From Mesobacillus subterraneus (GTDB taxonomy: Bacteria; Bacillota; Bacilli; Bacillales; Cytobacillaceae), in NCBI RefSeq assembly GCF_020524355.2, contig NZ_CP129019.1:4400001-4464000 (forward strand): a stretch of 64,000 bases of DNA, written 5' to 3'. A model generated the notes under the pieces. The model was not told the DNA's origin, ran no database searches, and saw nothing but the letters and a program-made list of their open reading frames with translations. Below are positions 51,294 to 59,699 of this stretch, piece after piece. The position numbers and the translations under genes are program-made. Position 1 is the stretch's first letter. Each line of letters starts with the position of its first letter.

Positions 51294-52225
51294 GAAACCA
51301 CATTAGGAATTTTACACGTAATTGAAAATGTTTGCTTCTCTGCTATAAATTCTAAATATCCGTTATGCTGCTCTATAATTTGCCGAATAATTGAAGTACC
51401 TAAACCATTATGATTTGGCTTTGTTGTAACACCAGTCTTGGCAAACAATTGGTCAGCAATTTCCTTCGGCAAGGGGATTGTATTGTTTGAACAAGTTAAT
51501 ATATAGAGACCGCTTTTTTTGCGAAGGCTTAATTCAATAAAAGCTTGTTTGTTATACTTCGTTTGCCATTCAATGCTTGCATCAATCGAATTTTCTAATA
51601 TATTGCCTATTAGCCGAACGATTTCATCAGATGGAAGTGATAAATTTGATACAGGTATTTCAAGCAAATAATTAATAGCAATATTGTGGCTTCGTGCCTT
51701 TTCGTAATTCGTATATAATACTGCTGCTACTGCCCCCTGCTCTCCCTTTATCGACAAGTTCGTCTGTTCATATCGCTTTACTAACCCTTGCATATAGGTT
51801 TTCGCTTCACCAACCTGATTTTTTTCCAGTAAATAAGCAATTGCTGATACATGCTTTAAGTAATCGTGACGTTCTTTACGTACCTCTTGAAATGTACGAT
51901 TAAATTCTACTAGCTTTTCATTTACTTCTAACTGTACTATTGAAGTCTTAAATAGCGCTTTCTGCTTTTGTGAACTATAAATAACCACAAGCAATGCGCC
52001 ATAAAGTAAGAGTAGATTTTGGACACTCTTACCATTTAATACATAAACCCCATACATACATAAATGGATTATTACACTCCAATCAAGCTTTAACGTAAAT
52101 CTTTTCATAGCTACTAATGCTAAAATGATGCTTATTGGAATGCTTATGTAGAAGGAAAAAAAGCCTACTGTTGCGAGGGCAAAATGGGTACAACAAATGA
52201 TGAAAAAATATAGTTTATGCTTCAT
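51290..52225 (-). CDS. natK: Sensor histidine kinase, NatK/GHKL type
   Basis: 311 residues. The first 115 or so form several membrane helices (FFIICCTHFALATVGFFSFY, IPISIILALVAM). The phospho-acceptor His is in RKERHDYLKHVSAIAYLL, the SpoOB-like type found in LytTR-partner kinases. The GHKL ATPase has NILENSIDAS (N-box) and NGLGTSIIRQIIEQHNG (G-box). ATG 52225 follows GAGGTGGCAAT. It is nine bases downstream of the response regulator. In B. subtilis NatK-NatR control natAB; the symbol is by analogy. Confidence 0.75.
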   Translation of the reverse strand: MKHKLYFFIICCTHFALATVGFFSFYISIPISIILALVAMKRFTLKLDWSVIIHLCMYGVYVLNGKSVQNLLLLYGALLVVIYSSQKQKALFKTSIVQLEVNEKLVEFNRTFQEVRKERHDYLKHVSAIAYLLEKNQVGEAKTYMQGLVKRYEQTNLSIKGEQGAVAAVLYTNYEKARSHNIAINYLLEIPVSNLSLPSDEIVRLIGNILENSIDASIEWQTKYNKQAFIELSLRKKSGLYILTCSNNTIPLPKEIADQLFAKTGVTTKPNHNGLGTSIIRQIIEQHNGYLEFIAEKQTFSITCKIPNVVS

Positions 52226-52234
52226 ATTGCCACC

Positions 52235-52933
52235 TCAAAAGTAATTTTTTTGTATAATATCTAAGTTTTCCTTTGTGATAACTGCTTTTTCTTCAATTCC
52301 TTCAAAGGACACTAAATAGGAATTCTTCGCGTATAACGAAAAATTTAATATGTATTGAATATTGATAATAAATGAGCGATGAGCTCTTATAAACAAACGG
52401 TCCCTTAGCTCTCCCTCTAATTCATTTAAGGTTTGATAGGTTTTTACAGGACCATTTTTTGTATAGATCGTTGTAGCACGACCTGAACGTTCAATAAATA
52501 TAATGTCCTTTTTTTGTACGATATGAATATCAGATTTTTGCTTAATAAAAATTCGGACCGATAACTCGGCTTTTTGTTGCTTCGCTAACAATCTTTCAAC
52601 AGAAGATACAAGTCTTTCTTTCGTATAGGGCTTCATTATGTAATCATGTACGTTCAATTCAAAAGCATGAACAGCGTACCCACTATTGCCTGTTACAAAG
52701 ATAACCATAATTTGTAAGGCATGTGTATAAATGATATCAGCTAATTCGTAACCCGATAATTCTGGCATTTCTATATCCGCAATAAGTAAATCAATCGATT
52801 GCTTTTTTATTTCCTCATAGGCTTGCTGTGCACTTGTAGTAGCAAATACAATATTAATTTCTTCGATTGGCTCTATAATTGCTTTTAATTTATCTAAATC
52901 AATCGCTCGGTCATCTACTAATCCTACTCTCAT
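52235..52933 (-). CDS. natR: LytTR-family response regulator, NatR type
   Basis: 232 residues from ATG 52933 (MRVGLVDDRAID) behind GAGGTG; the upstream in-frame ATG has no site. The receiver has the acceptor Asp in LLIADIEMPELSGYE and Lys in DYIMKPYTKE. The C-terminal LytTR DNA-binding domain (about 135-232) contains DIIFIERSGRATTIYTK and FIRAHRSFIINIQYI. It is transcribed away from the natA-like gene, so it probably binds the shared intergenic region. Confidence 0.8.
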   Translation of the reverse strand: MRVGLVDDRAIDLDKLKAIIEPIEEINIVFATTSAQQAYEEIKKQSIDLLIADIEMPELSGYELADIIYTHALQIMVIFVTGNSGYAVHAFELNVHDYIMKPYTKERLVSSVERLLAKQQKAELSVRIFIKQKSDIHIVQKKDIIFIERSGRATTIYTKNGPVKTYQTLNELEGELRDRLFIRAHRSFIINIQYILNFSLYAKNSYLVSFEGIEEKAVITKENLDIIQKNYF

Positions 52934-53002
52934 GTTATACACCTCGTAATAAATATACACTATACGTAATTTTTTACAGTTCTACAATTAATTCTCCCTT
53001 TT

Positions 53003-53043
53003 CACGACATAATAAGGCGTTTTTGCGACAACATCGCAGACAT
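53003..53043. promoter_or_regulatory. Candidate LytTR operator between natR and natA
   Basis: On the minus strand ATGTCTGC (53043-53036), ATGTTGTCGC (53034-53025) and ATGTCGTG (53010-53003) are imperfect direct repeats, the usual form of LytTR sites. The assignment rests on position and repetition only. Confidence 0.4.
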
Positions 53044-53094
53044 CTCTTGTATTTATTTGTACGATGAAAACATCAAATAAACGAGGTGACGGAA

Positions 53095-53844
53095 ATGATT
53101 GAAATTACAGAAGTAACAAAACAATTTCAAAACAAGAAACAATATATAACTGCCTTAAAGCAAGTCTCCTTAAAAGTTCATGAGGGTGAGGTACTTGGGC
53201 TCCTAGGTGAAAATGGTGCTGGGAAAACAACCTTACTACGAACAATCGCTACTCTAATTGAACCGTCTTCAGGTAGCGTTGAAGTAGCAGGTTTTCATAC
53301 TGTAAAACAATCTGATGAAGTAAAAAACCGTATCGGTGTGCTGTTTGGTAGTGAAACAGGACTTTATGAGCGACTAACAACACGTGAAAACTTAGAGTAT
53401 TTTGGTTCACTTTATGGCTTAGGTAAGCATGAAACAAAAGTACGTATTGAAAAATTAGCGAAAATGTTTGGCATGCGAGACTATTTAGATCGAAAAGTTG
53501 GTGGGTTTTCAAAAGGGATGCGTCAAAAAGTGGCTATTGCAAGAACATTATTACATGATCCAGATATTGTACTCTTTGATGAACCAACGACAGGGCTAGA
53601 TATTACATCATCTAATACTTTCCGTCAACTTGTGCACCAACTGAAACGTGAAGGGAAAACCATTATTTTCTCTAGTCATATTGTAGAGGAAGTAACGATG
53701 CTATGTGACCGAGTAGCAATGATTCATAAAGGTGAGCTTGTCTATGATGGCACTCTTGAACAGCTTTATGCTGAAGAAGGATCAAGCGATTTAAACTATA
53801 TTTTCATGAGTAAATTAGTACGTGGAGGAAATGAAGATGCTTAA
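53095..53844 (+). CDS. natA: ABC transporter ATPase, NatA-like
   Basis: 249 residues with Walker A GENGAGKTT, Q-loop region FGSETGLYERLTTRENL, signature GFSKGMRQKVAIA and Walker B DIVLFDEPTTGLD; DRA-type ABC-2 ATPase. ATG 53095 is behind GAGGTGA. In B. subtilis NatAB exports sodium and responds to membrane stress such as ethanol or uncouplers. Its stop overlaps the permease start by eight bases. Exact substrate is not readable from sequence. Confidence 0.82.
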   Translation: MIEITEVTKQFQNKKQYITALKQVSLKVHEGEVLGLLGENGAGKTTLLRTIATLIEPSSGSVEVAGFHTVKQSDEVKNRIGVLFGSETGLYERLTTRENLEYFGSLYGLGKHETKVRIEKLAKMFGMRDYLDRKVGGFSKGMRQKVAIARTLLHDPDIVLFDEPTTGLDITSSNTFRQLVHQLKREGKTIIFSSHIVEEVTMLCDRVAMIHKGELVYDGTLEQLYAEEGSSDLNYIFMSKLVRGGNEDA

Positions 53845-54988
53845 TATATTCAAAAAAGAGTTAAAGGATACATTTCGAGATAAACGCACATTACTTTTAA
53901 CTGTATTTTTACCATTAATGTTAATGTCAGCATTAGTATTTTTCTATGAAAAAATGATGGCGCCAGACGAGGATATCCAGCTTCATGTCGTGACAGAAAA
54001 AGAGCAGCAAGAATTTGTAAAAGGTTTACTAGATGGAAAAGAAAATTTAGAGCTTCGTGCTGTTGATGATGTAGAAGTTACTATTCAAGAAGGTGAAGCA
54101 GTAGCGGGACTTGTTCTTACTGGAGACTTTGAACAGCAAATCGCTGCTGGAAATGCGCCAACAGTTCAAATTTTAGGCGATGAATATAGTGAAAATAGCT
54201 ATATTGCCATGTCAGCAATCGAAATGGCATTAACACAATACAGTCAGGCAATTGTTTCAGAACGTTTAGGACAACAAAATGTAGAAACGTCAATTTTAAC
54301 ACCTTTTACTGTTAATAAAGTACAAGTAATCGAAGGTGATCAATCTGTACAAATGATGAGCTTCCTTATCCCAATGATGCTAGTTATTGCAGTAGGTATA
54401 GGTATTTCATCTTCAGCAGCAGATTTTATTGCAGGGGAAAAAGAACGCCGTACGATGGAAGCTTTATTAATGACTCCTGTTAATCGCAGTTCATTTTTAT
54501 TAGGCAAATGGTTAACACTTGTAATTCTAGCTACTGTTACAGGTATTTTAACGTTAGGAATTGTATTTATTGAAATCTACTTCTTTACAGAACAGTTAAA
54601 AGCTGGCTTAATAATGAAAGGAAATGTTTGGTTAATTGGTACGGTCGCTCTTTTAATTATAATCAGTTTCGCTGCATTAATGGCTTCAGCGTTATTGCTG
54701 ACAAGTATTTTTGGTAAGACGGTAAAAGAAGCACAAAGCTACGGAACACCCATAATTATGGTTGGAATTTTACCAGCTTTATTCATCACAAGTGTCGGGC
54801 TAAATGAATTATCTACTACACATTTTTTAGTGCCAATCTTAAATGTGTTTGCTATATTTAAAGAATTATTTGTTGGAGTCATTGATATCGAGCATGTATT
54901 TCTTACACTAGGAGTTAACATAGCGTTAGCGTTAGTAATTCTAGCACTAGGCCGTATTTTATTTACGAAAGATAAATGGGTGTTGTAA
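53837..54988 (+). CDS. natB: ABC-2 permease, NatB-like
   Basis: 383 residues from ATG 53837 with GGAGG eight bases upstream. An N-terminal helix follows FKKELKDTFRDKRTLLLTVF, then a roughly 150-residue extracytoplasmic domain. Five to six C-terminal helices follow, with the ABC-2 motif SAADFIAGEKERRTMEALLMTPVNR. This topology and length match NatB/ABC-2 permeases (386 residues in B. subtilis). It forms a two-gene operon with the ATPase. Confidence 0.82.
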   Translation: MLNIFKKELKDTFRDKRTLLLTVFLPLMLMSALVFFYEKMMAPDEDIQLHVVTEKEQQEFVKGLLDGKENLELRAVDDVEVTIQEGEAVAGLVLTGDFEQQIAAGNAPTVQILGDEYSENSYIAMSAIEMALTQYSQAIVSERLGQQNVETSILTPFTVNKVQVIEGDQSVQMMSFLIPMMLVIAVGIGISSSAADFIAGEKERRTMEALLMTPVNRSSFLLGKWLTLVILATVTGILTLGIVFIEIYFFTEQLKAGLIMKGNVWLIGTVALLIIISFAALMASALLLTSIFGKTVKEAQSYGTPIIMVGILPALFITSVGLNELSTTHFLVPILNVFAIFKELFVGVIDIEHVFLTLGVNIALALVILALGRILFTKDKWVL

Positions 54989-55004
54989 TAAAATAAATAA
55001 TACC

Positions 55005-55042
55005 AAATCCCTTGTGGTTACATGGAAGGGATTTATTTTTTA
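55005..55042 (+). terminator. natAB terminator
   Basis: AAATCCCTT/AAGGGATTT stem followed by ATTTTTTATT. The rest of the gap to 55337 has the right attachment-like repeat but no gene. Confidence 0.85.
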
Positions 55043-55136
55043 TTAAGTTCATTTTGTCTATCGAAATTACAGCTATTCTACTTTTTGTTTTAGATGATCC
55101 GATTGAAGATTAAACAGCACTTAGCCATATTACGAA

Positions 55137-55164
55137 GAACCGTACCATAAGTAAGTGAGGTTTC
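55137..55164. repeat. Right attachment-like direct repeat
   Basis: Exact 28-bp copy of 51094-51121. The bases before it (TTACGAA) do not match rlmH, so identity starts precisely at GAACCG; it is not a longer duplicated rlmH end. Confidence 0.85.
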
Positions 55165-55337
55165 TCTAGTTATTAATATTTAAATTTTTTCACTCAGTTA
55201 AATAAACTTGGAAAGTGGAGCAATCTAGCTTCACTTTTTTATATTTTCTTAATGACAGACCATAAGAGCAAGAATGAGGACGAATCGGGCGTGTATTACT
55301 TGTTAAAATGGGTCAAATACCATTAGGAGGAAATAAA

Positions 55338-55750
55338 ATGAACAAGGTTCAGAAATTTAATGAGATTCACTCTTCAGAGGAAATATTATTTCTAGGAAAC
55401 GCTTGGGATTTACTTTCTGTCTTAACGTTAGAAAAAGCACTTATTTGCAAATGCAAAAACGCTATTAGAAACAATTGAAAGAGCAAAATTATTTGTTGAG
55501 AGTGGAGCTAGCGGGATTTTTGTTCTAGGTTTAATAGTGAAGGTGAGTTAAAGAAATAACGTTGAATGCTAGGGCTCCACTAAATGTGTTGTCTTTACCT
55601 GGACTAACGAATTGCACTAAACTTAAAGAGTTAGGAATGAGACGCTTTAGTTTTGGAAATGCCCTATCTGATAAAGTGATTGCTTATCTAGAAAAGAATG
55701 CTCGTGATTTAGTAGGGTTTATGGATACTTCCTATTTGTATGTGGACTAG
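55338..55750 (+). pseudogene. Decayed PEP mutase/isocitrate lyase-family gene
   Basis: Begins with a good site (TTAGGAGG) and MNKVQKFNEIHSSEEILFLGNAWD, the phosphonomutase-family N-terminus. After VLTLEKA it loses a large internal part and continues as a family C-terminus in pieces: ETIERAKLFVESGASGIFVLG, then NARAPLNVLSLPGLTNCTKL, then FGNALSDKVIAYLEKNARDL. Several frameshifts and stops intervene. The catalytic Asp region is deleted, so it cannot be functional. Confidence 0.75.
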
Positions 55751-55773
55751 TACAGAAAGGATCGTGGAGTGTT

Positions 55774-56343
55774 ATGGCTAATATCAAGCTTTCATTCGAA
55801 GAGATGTGGGAGAAAATCATCGCTTGTGACCGAAAATATGAGGGTCAATTTTTTACAGCAGTTAAAACAACGAAAATATACTGCCGTCCTTCCTGCAGAT
55901 CAAGAAAGCCGAAAAAAATGAATGTAGATTTTTACTATAATATCACTGAAGTTGAAAAAGCAGGTTTTCGTGCTTGTAAAAGATGTCAGCCAGAAGTCGA
56001 GCACTCCCCGCATATAGAGGTTGTCAGAAATGTAATCAAATTCCTAATCAATCGTTATAAGCAAAATTTGATATTAAAAGATATTGCAGATCAAGTTGGT
56101 TTGAGTCCCTATTATTTAGAACGCTTGTTTAAACAAGAAACCTCAGAGACTCCACGGACTTATTTAGAAAAAATACGCATTGATAAAGCTGTTCACCTTC
56201 TGAAAAGCACAAACTTGACGAACCTTGAGATTTGCTATGAGGTGGGATTTCAGAGTCCTTCCAATTTTTATAAAGTGTTCCGAAACATAAAACACTGTTC
56301 ACCAAGTGAATATCGAAAGGACTACCTAAATGAATTGGATTGA
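55774..56343 (+). CDS. adaA: AdaA-like methylphosphotriester methyltransferase and activator
   Basis: 189 residues. The Ada zinc domain (1-80) has four Cys in KIYCRPSC and RACKRCQPE; the first Cys takes the methyl group from DNA phosphotriesters and turns the protein into an activator. The C-terminal AraC HTH has LKDIADQVGLSPYYLERLFK and NLEICYEVGFQSPSNFYKVF. There is no O6-methylguanine domain, as in B. subtilis AdaA. It is first of a three-gene overlapping operon. Confidence 0.93.
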   Translation: MANIKLSFEEMWEKIIACDRKYEGQFFTAVKTTKIYCRPSCRSRKPKKMNVDFYYNITEVEKAGFRACKRCQPEVEHSPHIEVVRNVIKFLINRYKQNLILKDIADQVGLSPYYLERLFKQETSETPRTYLEKIRIDKAVHLLKSTNLTNLEICYEVGFQSPSNFYKVFRNIKHCSPSEYRKDYLNELD

Positions 56344-57238
56344 CCATGAATCTTATATCGAAATTTATCCTCCTAAGGAATATAACTTTGAAGAGTGTTT
56401 AATTTTTTTAGACAGGTCTAAACTGGAAGTCCTTCATCAAATTAATGAGGGAGCAGTTTATAAACTAATAAAAGTCAAAGAATCTTTGGTTTTATGTAAG
56501 ATTGGATTCATCAAAGATGTCATAAAAGTTGAATTTCCAATAGGTCCGCCATCCATCCACTTTCGCAAAAAAGCAGCGGAGTTTATTTGGGAATGGTTTG
56601 ATTTGGACCAGGATTTAGGAGAATTCTATCAACTGGCTGATCAAGATAAAGTTTTAAAGACACTCGTCCATAAATATTATGGACTAAGGATTATAAGCAT
56701 CCCTGATTTATTTGAAGCGCTCGTATGGGCAATTATGGGACAGCAAATTAATTTAACTTTTGCTTATACATTAAAGAAGCGCTTCGTAGAACAGTATGGA
56801 GAAAGCCTGATTTTCAGAGGAGAAACGTATTGGTTATTCCCCTCATTTGAAAAAATAGCTACTATAACAGTCGAAGATTTAAGGAAACTACAAATTACTA
56901 ATAGGAAGGCTGAATATATCATTGGTATCGCTAGAGCGATGGCAAATGGAGAATTATCCAAGGAATTATTACTTCAGAAGATGGATTATCAGCAAATACG
57001 AAAATCATTAATGATGATAAGAGGTATCGGAGCATGGACGGCAGATTATGTACTGATGAAATGTCTACACTATACCTCCTCTTTTCCAGTTGCAGATGTT
57101 GGCCTTCATAATGCCTTAAAGAATCTATTAGATTTGGAAAGAAAACCGACTATGGAAGAACTACAAGATTATGCAGCTAATTGGGAAGGCTGGCAGGCAT
57201 ATGCTACCTTTTATCTTTGGAGGTCTTTATATGACTAA
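56330..57238 (+). CDS. alkA: DNA-3-methyladenine glycosylase II (AlkA)
   Basis: 302 residues. The helix-hairpin-helix GPD motif is LMMIRGIGAWTADYVLMKCL with catalytic Asp in FPVADVGLHNAL; QQINLTFAYTLKKRFVEQYG is the preceding helical domain. It excises alkylated purines. It overlaps the adaA end by 14 bases and the ogt start by eight, so all three are translated as a unit. Confidence 0.93.
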   Translation: MNWIDHESYIEIYPPKEYNFEECLIFLDRSKLEVLHQINEGAVYKLIKVKESLVLCKIGFIKDVIKVEFPIGPPSIHFRKKAAEFIWEWFDLDQDLGEFYQLADQDKVLKTLVHKYYGLRIISIPDLFEALVWAIMGQQINLTFAYTLKKRFVEQYGESLIFRGETYWLFPSFEKIATITVEDLRKLQITNRKAEYIIGIARAMANGELSKELLLQKMDYQQIRKSLMMIRGIGAWTADYVLMKCLHYTSSFPVADVGLHNALKNLLDLERKPTMEELQDYAANWEGWQAYATFYLWRSLYD

Positions 57239-57716
57239 AATATATAAATTGGATTATGAATCACCAATTGGCGTAATCGAAATTATCAGCACTGATGAAG
57301 CCATTAGCTCAATTTTATTTTCTGAAAAGGAAAGAATGGAGAACTATTTACAGCCCGGAACTCCTTCTGTTTTAGCAGAATGTTATACCCAACTTGACGA
57401 ATATTTTAAAGGTAATCGTCGTGACTTTTCATTCCCGTACCAATTTCATGGGACATATTTTCAAAAAACAGTATGGGAAGCCTTAAAAGAAATCCCCTAT
57501 GCGGAAACGGGATCTTATAAGGATATTGCCATTTCCATTGGGAATGAAAAAGCTACCAGAGCTGTAGGGAGTGCGAATGGGAAAAACAAGTTAAGCATTG
57601 TCCTTCCTTGTCACAGAGTTATCGGTTCAAATGGGAAATTAACAGGTTATGCAGGCAGCCTGTGGAGAAAAGAATGGCTGCTTCAACATGAGAAATCTTT
57701 TAAAAAGGATTATTAG
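57231..57716 (+). CDS. ogt: Methylated-DNA-protein cysteine methyltransferase (AdaB/Ogt)
   Basis: 161 residues from ATG 57231 behind TTGGAGGT; longer frames start inside alkA. Active site VLPCHRVIGSNGKLTGYAGS, with the helix-turn-helix ETGSYKDIAISIGNEKATRAVGSA in front. It transfers the methyl group of O6-methylguanine to Cys. Completes an adaptive-response operon controlled presumably by methylated AdaA. Confidence 0.95.
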   Translation: MTKIYKLDYESPIGVIEIISTDEAISSILFSEKERMENYLQPGTPSVLAECYTQLDEYFKGNRRDFSFPYQFHGTYFQKTVWEALKEIPYAETGSYKDIAISIGNEKATRAVGSANGKNKLSIVLPCHRVIGSNGKLTGYAGSLWRKEWLLQHEKSFKKDY

Positions 57717-57749
57717 CAGTTTGTAAGAACAAAACTCTAAATATCACGT

Positions 57750-57784
57750 ACAGGAAAACAAATATTTGTTTTCCTGTTTTATTT
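57750..57784 (+). terminator. adaA-alkA-ogt terminator
   Basis: Perfect palindrome ACAGGAAAACAAAT/ATTTGTTTTCCTGT followed by TTTATTT. The remaining 260 bp to the next gene show no gene. Confidence 0.85.
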
Positions 57785-58050
57785 CCAAGAGAAATGACGA
57801 GATTTCCGCGTAAAAAAACTAAGTTCCATTTTTCGTTGCTTTAATCCAGATTCTCTTTGGATTTCTCTTGATGCTTTCTGGTTTATTTAAGCATATGATC
57901 GTCCAATCCGTTCCATTGATGGAATGATGAAGAAAGAATTACAGCGTAAGATACATCAGGTTGGTAAATCAGCATTTTTTTCAAGCCACTGATAAACCCA
58001 ATGTTTAAAGATGAGTAATAAATGGATACACAAGGAATGGAGGGATGAAG

Positions 58051-59337
58051 ATGAAAATACTTATTATTGGCGGGGATGCAGCGGGCATGAGTGCTGCGAT
58101 GCAAATGGTACGAAACAGCTCTGGACATGAAATCACTGTGTTGGAAAAAGGAGGCGTCTATTCGTACGGTCAATGCGGCCTTCCTTATGTGATCAGTGGG
58201 AAGATTGAGTCCACAGATGACTTAATCGCTCGCACTCAGTCGACTTTTAAAGAGAAATATGGCATTGATGCTCGGGTATTTCATGAGGTCCAAAAGGTAG
58301 ACACAGAAAATAAAATGGTCAGCGGAATCAACCATAGCAATGGTGAAACGTTTAGCCTTCCATATGACCGCCTTCTGATTGCTACTGGTGTAAGCTCGGT
58401 CATTCCAAAGTGGGAAGGTGTGACACTTCCTGGTATTTTCTCATTAAAGACCATCCCTGATGCAAAGGCAATCATGGATTATCTAGAGAAAGATATAAAT
58501 CATGTGACGGTGATTGGCGGCGGCTACATTGGGCTTGAAATGGCCGAGAGTTTTGCGGAGCTCGGCAAGAAGGTAACGATCATTGAAAGAAATGAGCAAT
58601 TAGCCAAAATATTTGATACAGACATGGCGGAACTGATTCATGAAGAAGCAGTAAAGCAAAACTTTGTGTTGAAAATGGGTGAATCCGTGGAGGCATTCGG
58701 CGGAAGGGACCATGTGGAATCCGTGAAAACCGATAAAGGAGAGTATGAAACCGATTTGGTGCTAGTTGCTGTAGGTGTGAAGCCCAATACTTCCTTTTTA
58801 GAAGGAACAGGAATCAAAACAATTGAAAATGGTGCAATCCAGGTCAATGCCTATATGCAAACCAGTTTGGAGGATATCTATGCGGCGGGAGATTGTGCCA
58901 CACAATATCACCGAGTAAAAGAAAAGGATGATCATGTCCCGCTGGGAACACATGCCAATAAGCAAGGGCAAATCGCGGGATTGAACATGGTTGATGTACA
59001 TAAAACGTTTAAAGGAATTGTAGGCACTTCGATTATTAAGTTTTTCAGGTTAACCCTTGGGAGAACAGGGCTATCAGAAAAAGAGGCAAATAGGCTAAAT
59101 ATTCCTTGTGGCTCTGTAACTATCACAGCAACTGATATCGCTGGGTATTATCCAGATGATAAAAAGATGAAATTAAAACTTGTCTATCACAAAGAGACAC
59201 ATAAAGTTCTTGGCGGGCAAATCATTGGGGAAAATGGGGTCGATAAACGAATTGATGTCCTGGCGACGGCCATATTTCATTCGATGACGACCGATGAACT
59301 GCTCGACTTAGATTTGGCGTATGCTCCCCCCATATAA
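58051..59337 (+). CDS. CoA-disulfide reductase-like FAD/NAD(P)H oxidoreductase
   Basis: 428 residues. It has the FAD motif [13 protein letters not shown], the single redox Cys in [14 protein letters not shown], the NAD(P)H motif [17 protein letters not shown], the FAD-binding DIYAAGDCA, and a C-terminal dimerisation domain ([15 protein letters not shown]). The single-Cys pattern is that of CoA-disulfide reductases and NADH oxidases/peroxidases, which keep thiol balance. Exact substrate not decided. ATG 58051 is six bases after GGAGGG; it is preferred to ATG 58045. Confidence 0.88.
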   Translation: MKILIIGGDAAGMSAAMQMVRNSSGHEITVLEKGGVYSYGQCGLPYVISGKIESTDDLIARTQSTFKEKYGIDARVFHEVQKVDTENKMVSGINHSNGETFSLPYDRLLIATGVSSVIPKWEGVTLPGIFSLKTIPDAKAIMDYLEKDINHVTVIGGGYIGLEMAESFAELGKKVTIIERNEQLAKIFDTDMAELIHEEAVKQNFVLKMGESVEAFGGRDHVESVKTDKGEYETDLVLVAVGVKPNTSFLEGTGIKTIENGAIQVNAYMQTSLEDIYAAGDCATQYHRVKEKDDHVPLGTHANKQGQIAGLNMVDVHKTFKGIVGTSIIKFFRLTLGRTGLSEKEANRLNIPCGSVTITATDIAGYYPDDKKMKLKLVYHKETHKVLGGQIIGENGVDKRIDVLATAIFHSMTTDELLDLDLAYAPPI

Positions 59338-59404
59338 TGGCGTATGGGATCCTATTCAGCAGGCAGCTAGGAGAGTGGAGTAGCTGGTAACAACATAGAT
59401 CAAT

Positions 59405-59445
59405 ACTGTCGGCAAGCTCGGTTCTCATCGAGTTTGGCCGACAGT
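59405..59445. repeat. Hairpin related to 2719-2760
   Basis: ACTGTCGGCAAGCTCGG ... TCGAGTTTGGCCGACAGT; same design (ACTGT.G.CAAGCTCG stem) as the gyrA-proximal hairpin with compensating changes. It sits about 70 bp after the flavoprotein gene and may act as its terminator. Confidence 0.55.
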
Positions 59446-59534
59446 GATTAAAATCCGTCTCCATTTTAATCATAGTAAAAATATTCATTCTCATATCGTA
59501 TGTTGTTTTTTGACAAAGTGACTAATTAATTTAT

Positions 59535-59654
59535 TTACTTCAGCAGCTGCTTTGCAACAAATGTTAGCGTAGGAGGATGGATAAAAACGAGCGGAATACC
59601 TTCACCCTTGACTGTAAAATATATATTCGTTCCATCTATATCTAACATCGGCAT
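59535..59654 (-). pseudogene. Alpha/beta-hydrolase N-terminal remnant
   Basis: ATG 59654 with a GAGGTGAT site opens MPMLDIDGTNIYFTVKGEG then IPLVFIHPP, the first strands and oxyanion HPP motif of an alpha/beta hydrolase. After TLTFVAKQLLK there is a stop at 39 residues. The catalytic Ser, Asp and His parts are absent, so it is a deletion remnant. Confidence 0.6.
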
Positions 59655-59699
59655 ACGGATATCACCTCAAGTCTTAAAAAACATCCCTGAATTTCCGTA

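Larger units (their letters stand above)
51094..55164. mobile_element. Putative SCC-like genomic island at rlmH (no recombinase)
   Basis: A segment of about 4 kb bounded by the 28-bp direct repeats. Its codon use is more AT-rich than the flanking core genes and its gene content breaks the conserved origin synteny. Contents: natK-like, natR-like, natA-like and natB-like genes. No ccr, tyrosine recombinase or transposase gene is present. Integration by a recombinase in trans, or loss of it after insertion, is inferred. Confidence 0.6.

Noticed and set aside
51290..52960. Agr/Com-type quorum-sensing locus at the island
   Set aside because: Kinase and LytTR regulator types would fit, but no AgrD/AgrB-like peptide or processing gene is present; the partner genes are an ABC exporter as in natAB.
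51122..55136. ccr recombinase or mec-type genes inside the rlmH-linked segment
   Set aside because: All four genes are accounted for by two-component and ABC transporter families; no recombinase motif is visible in any frame.
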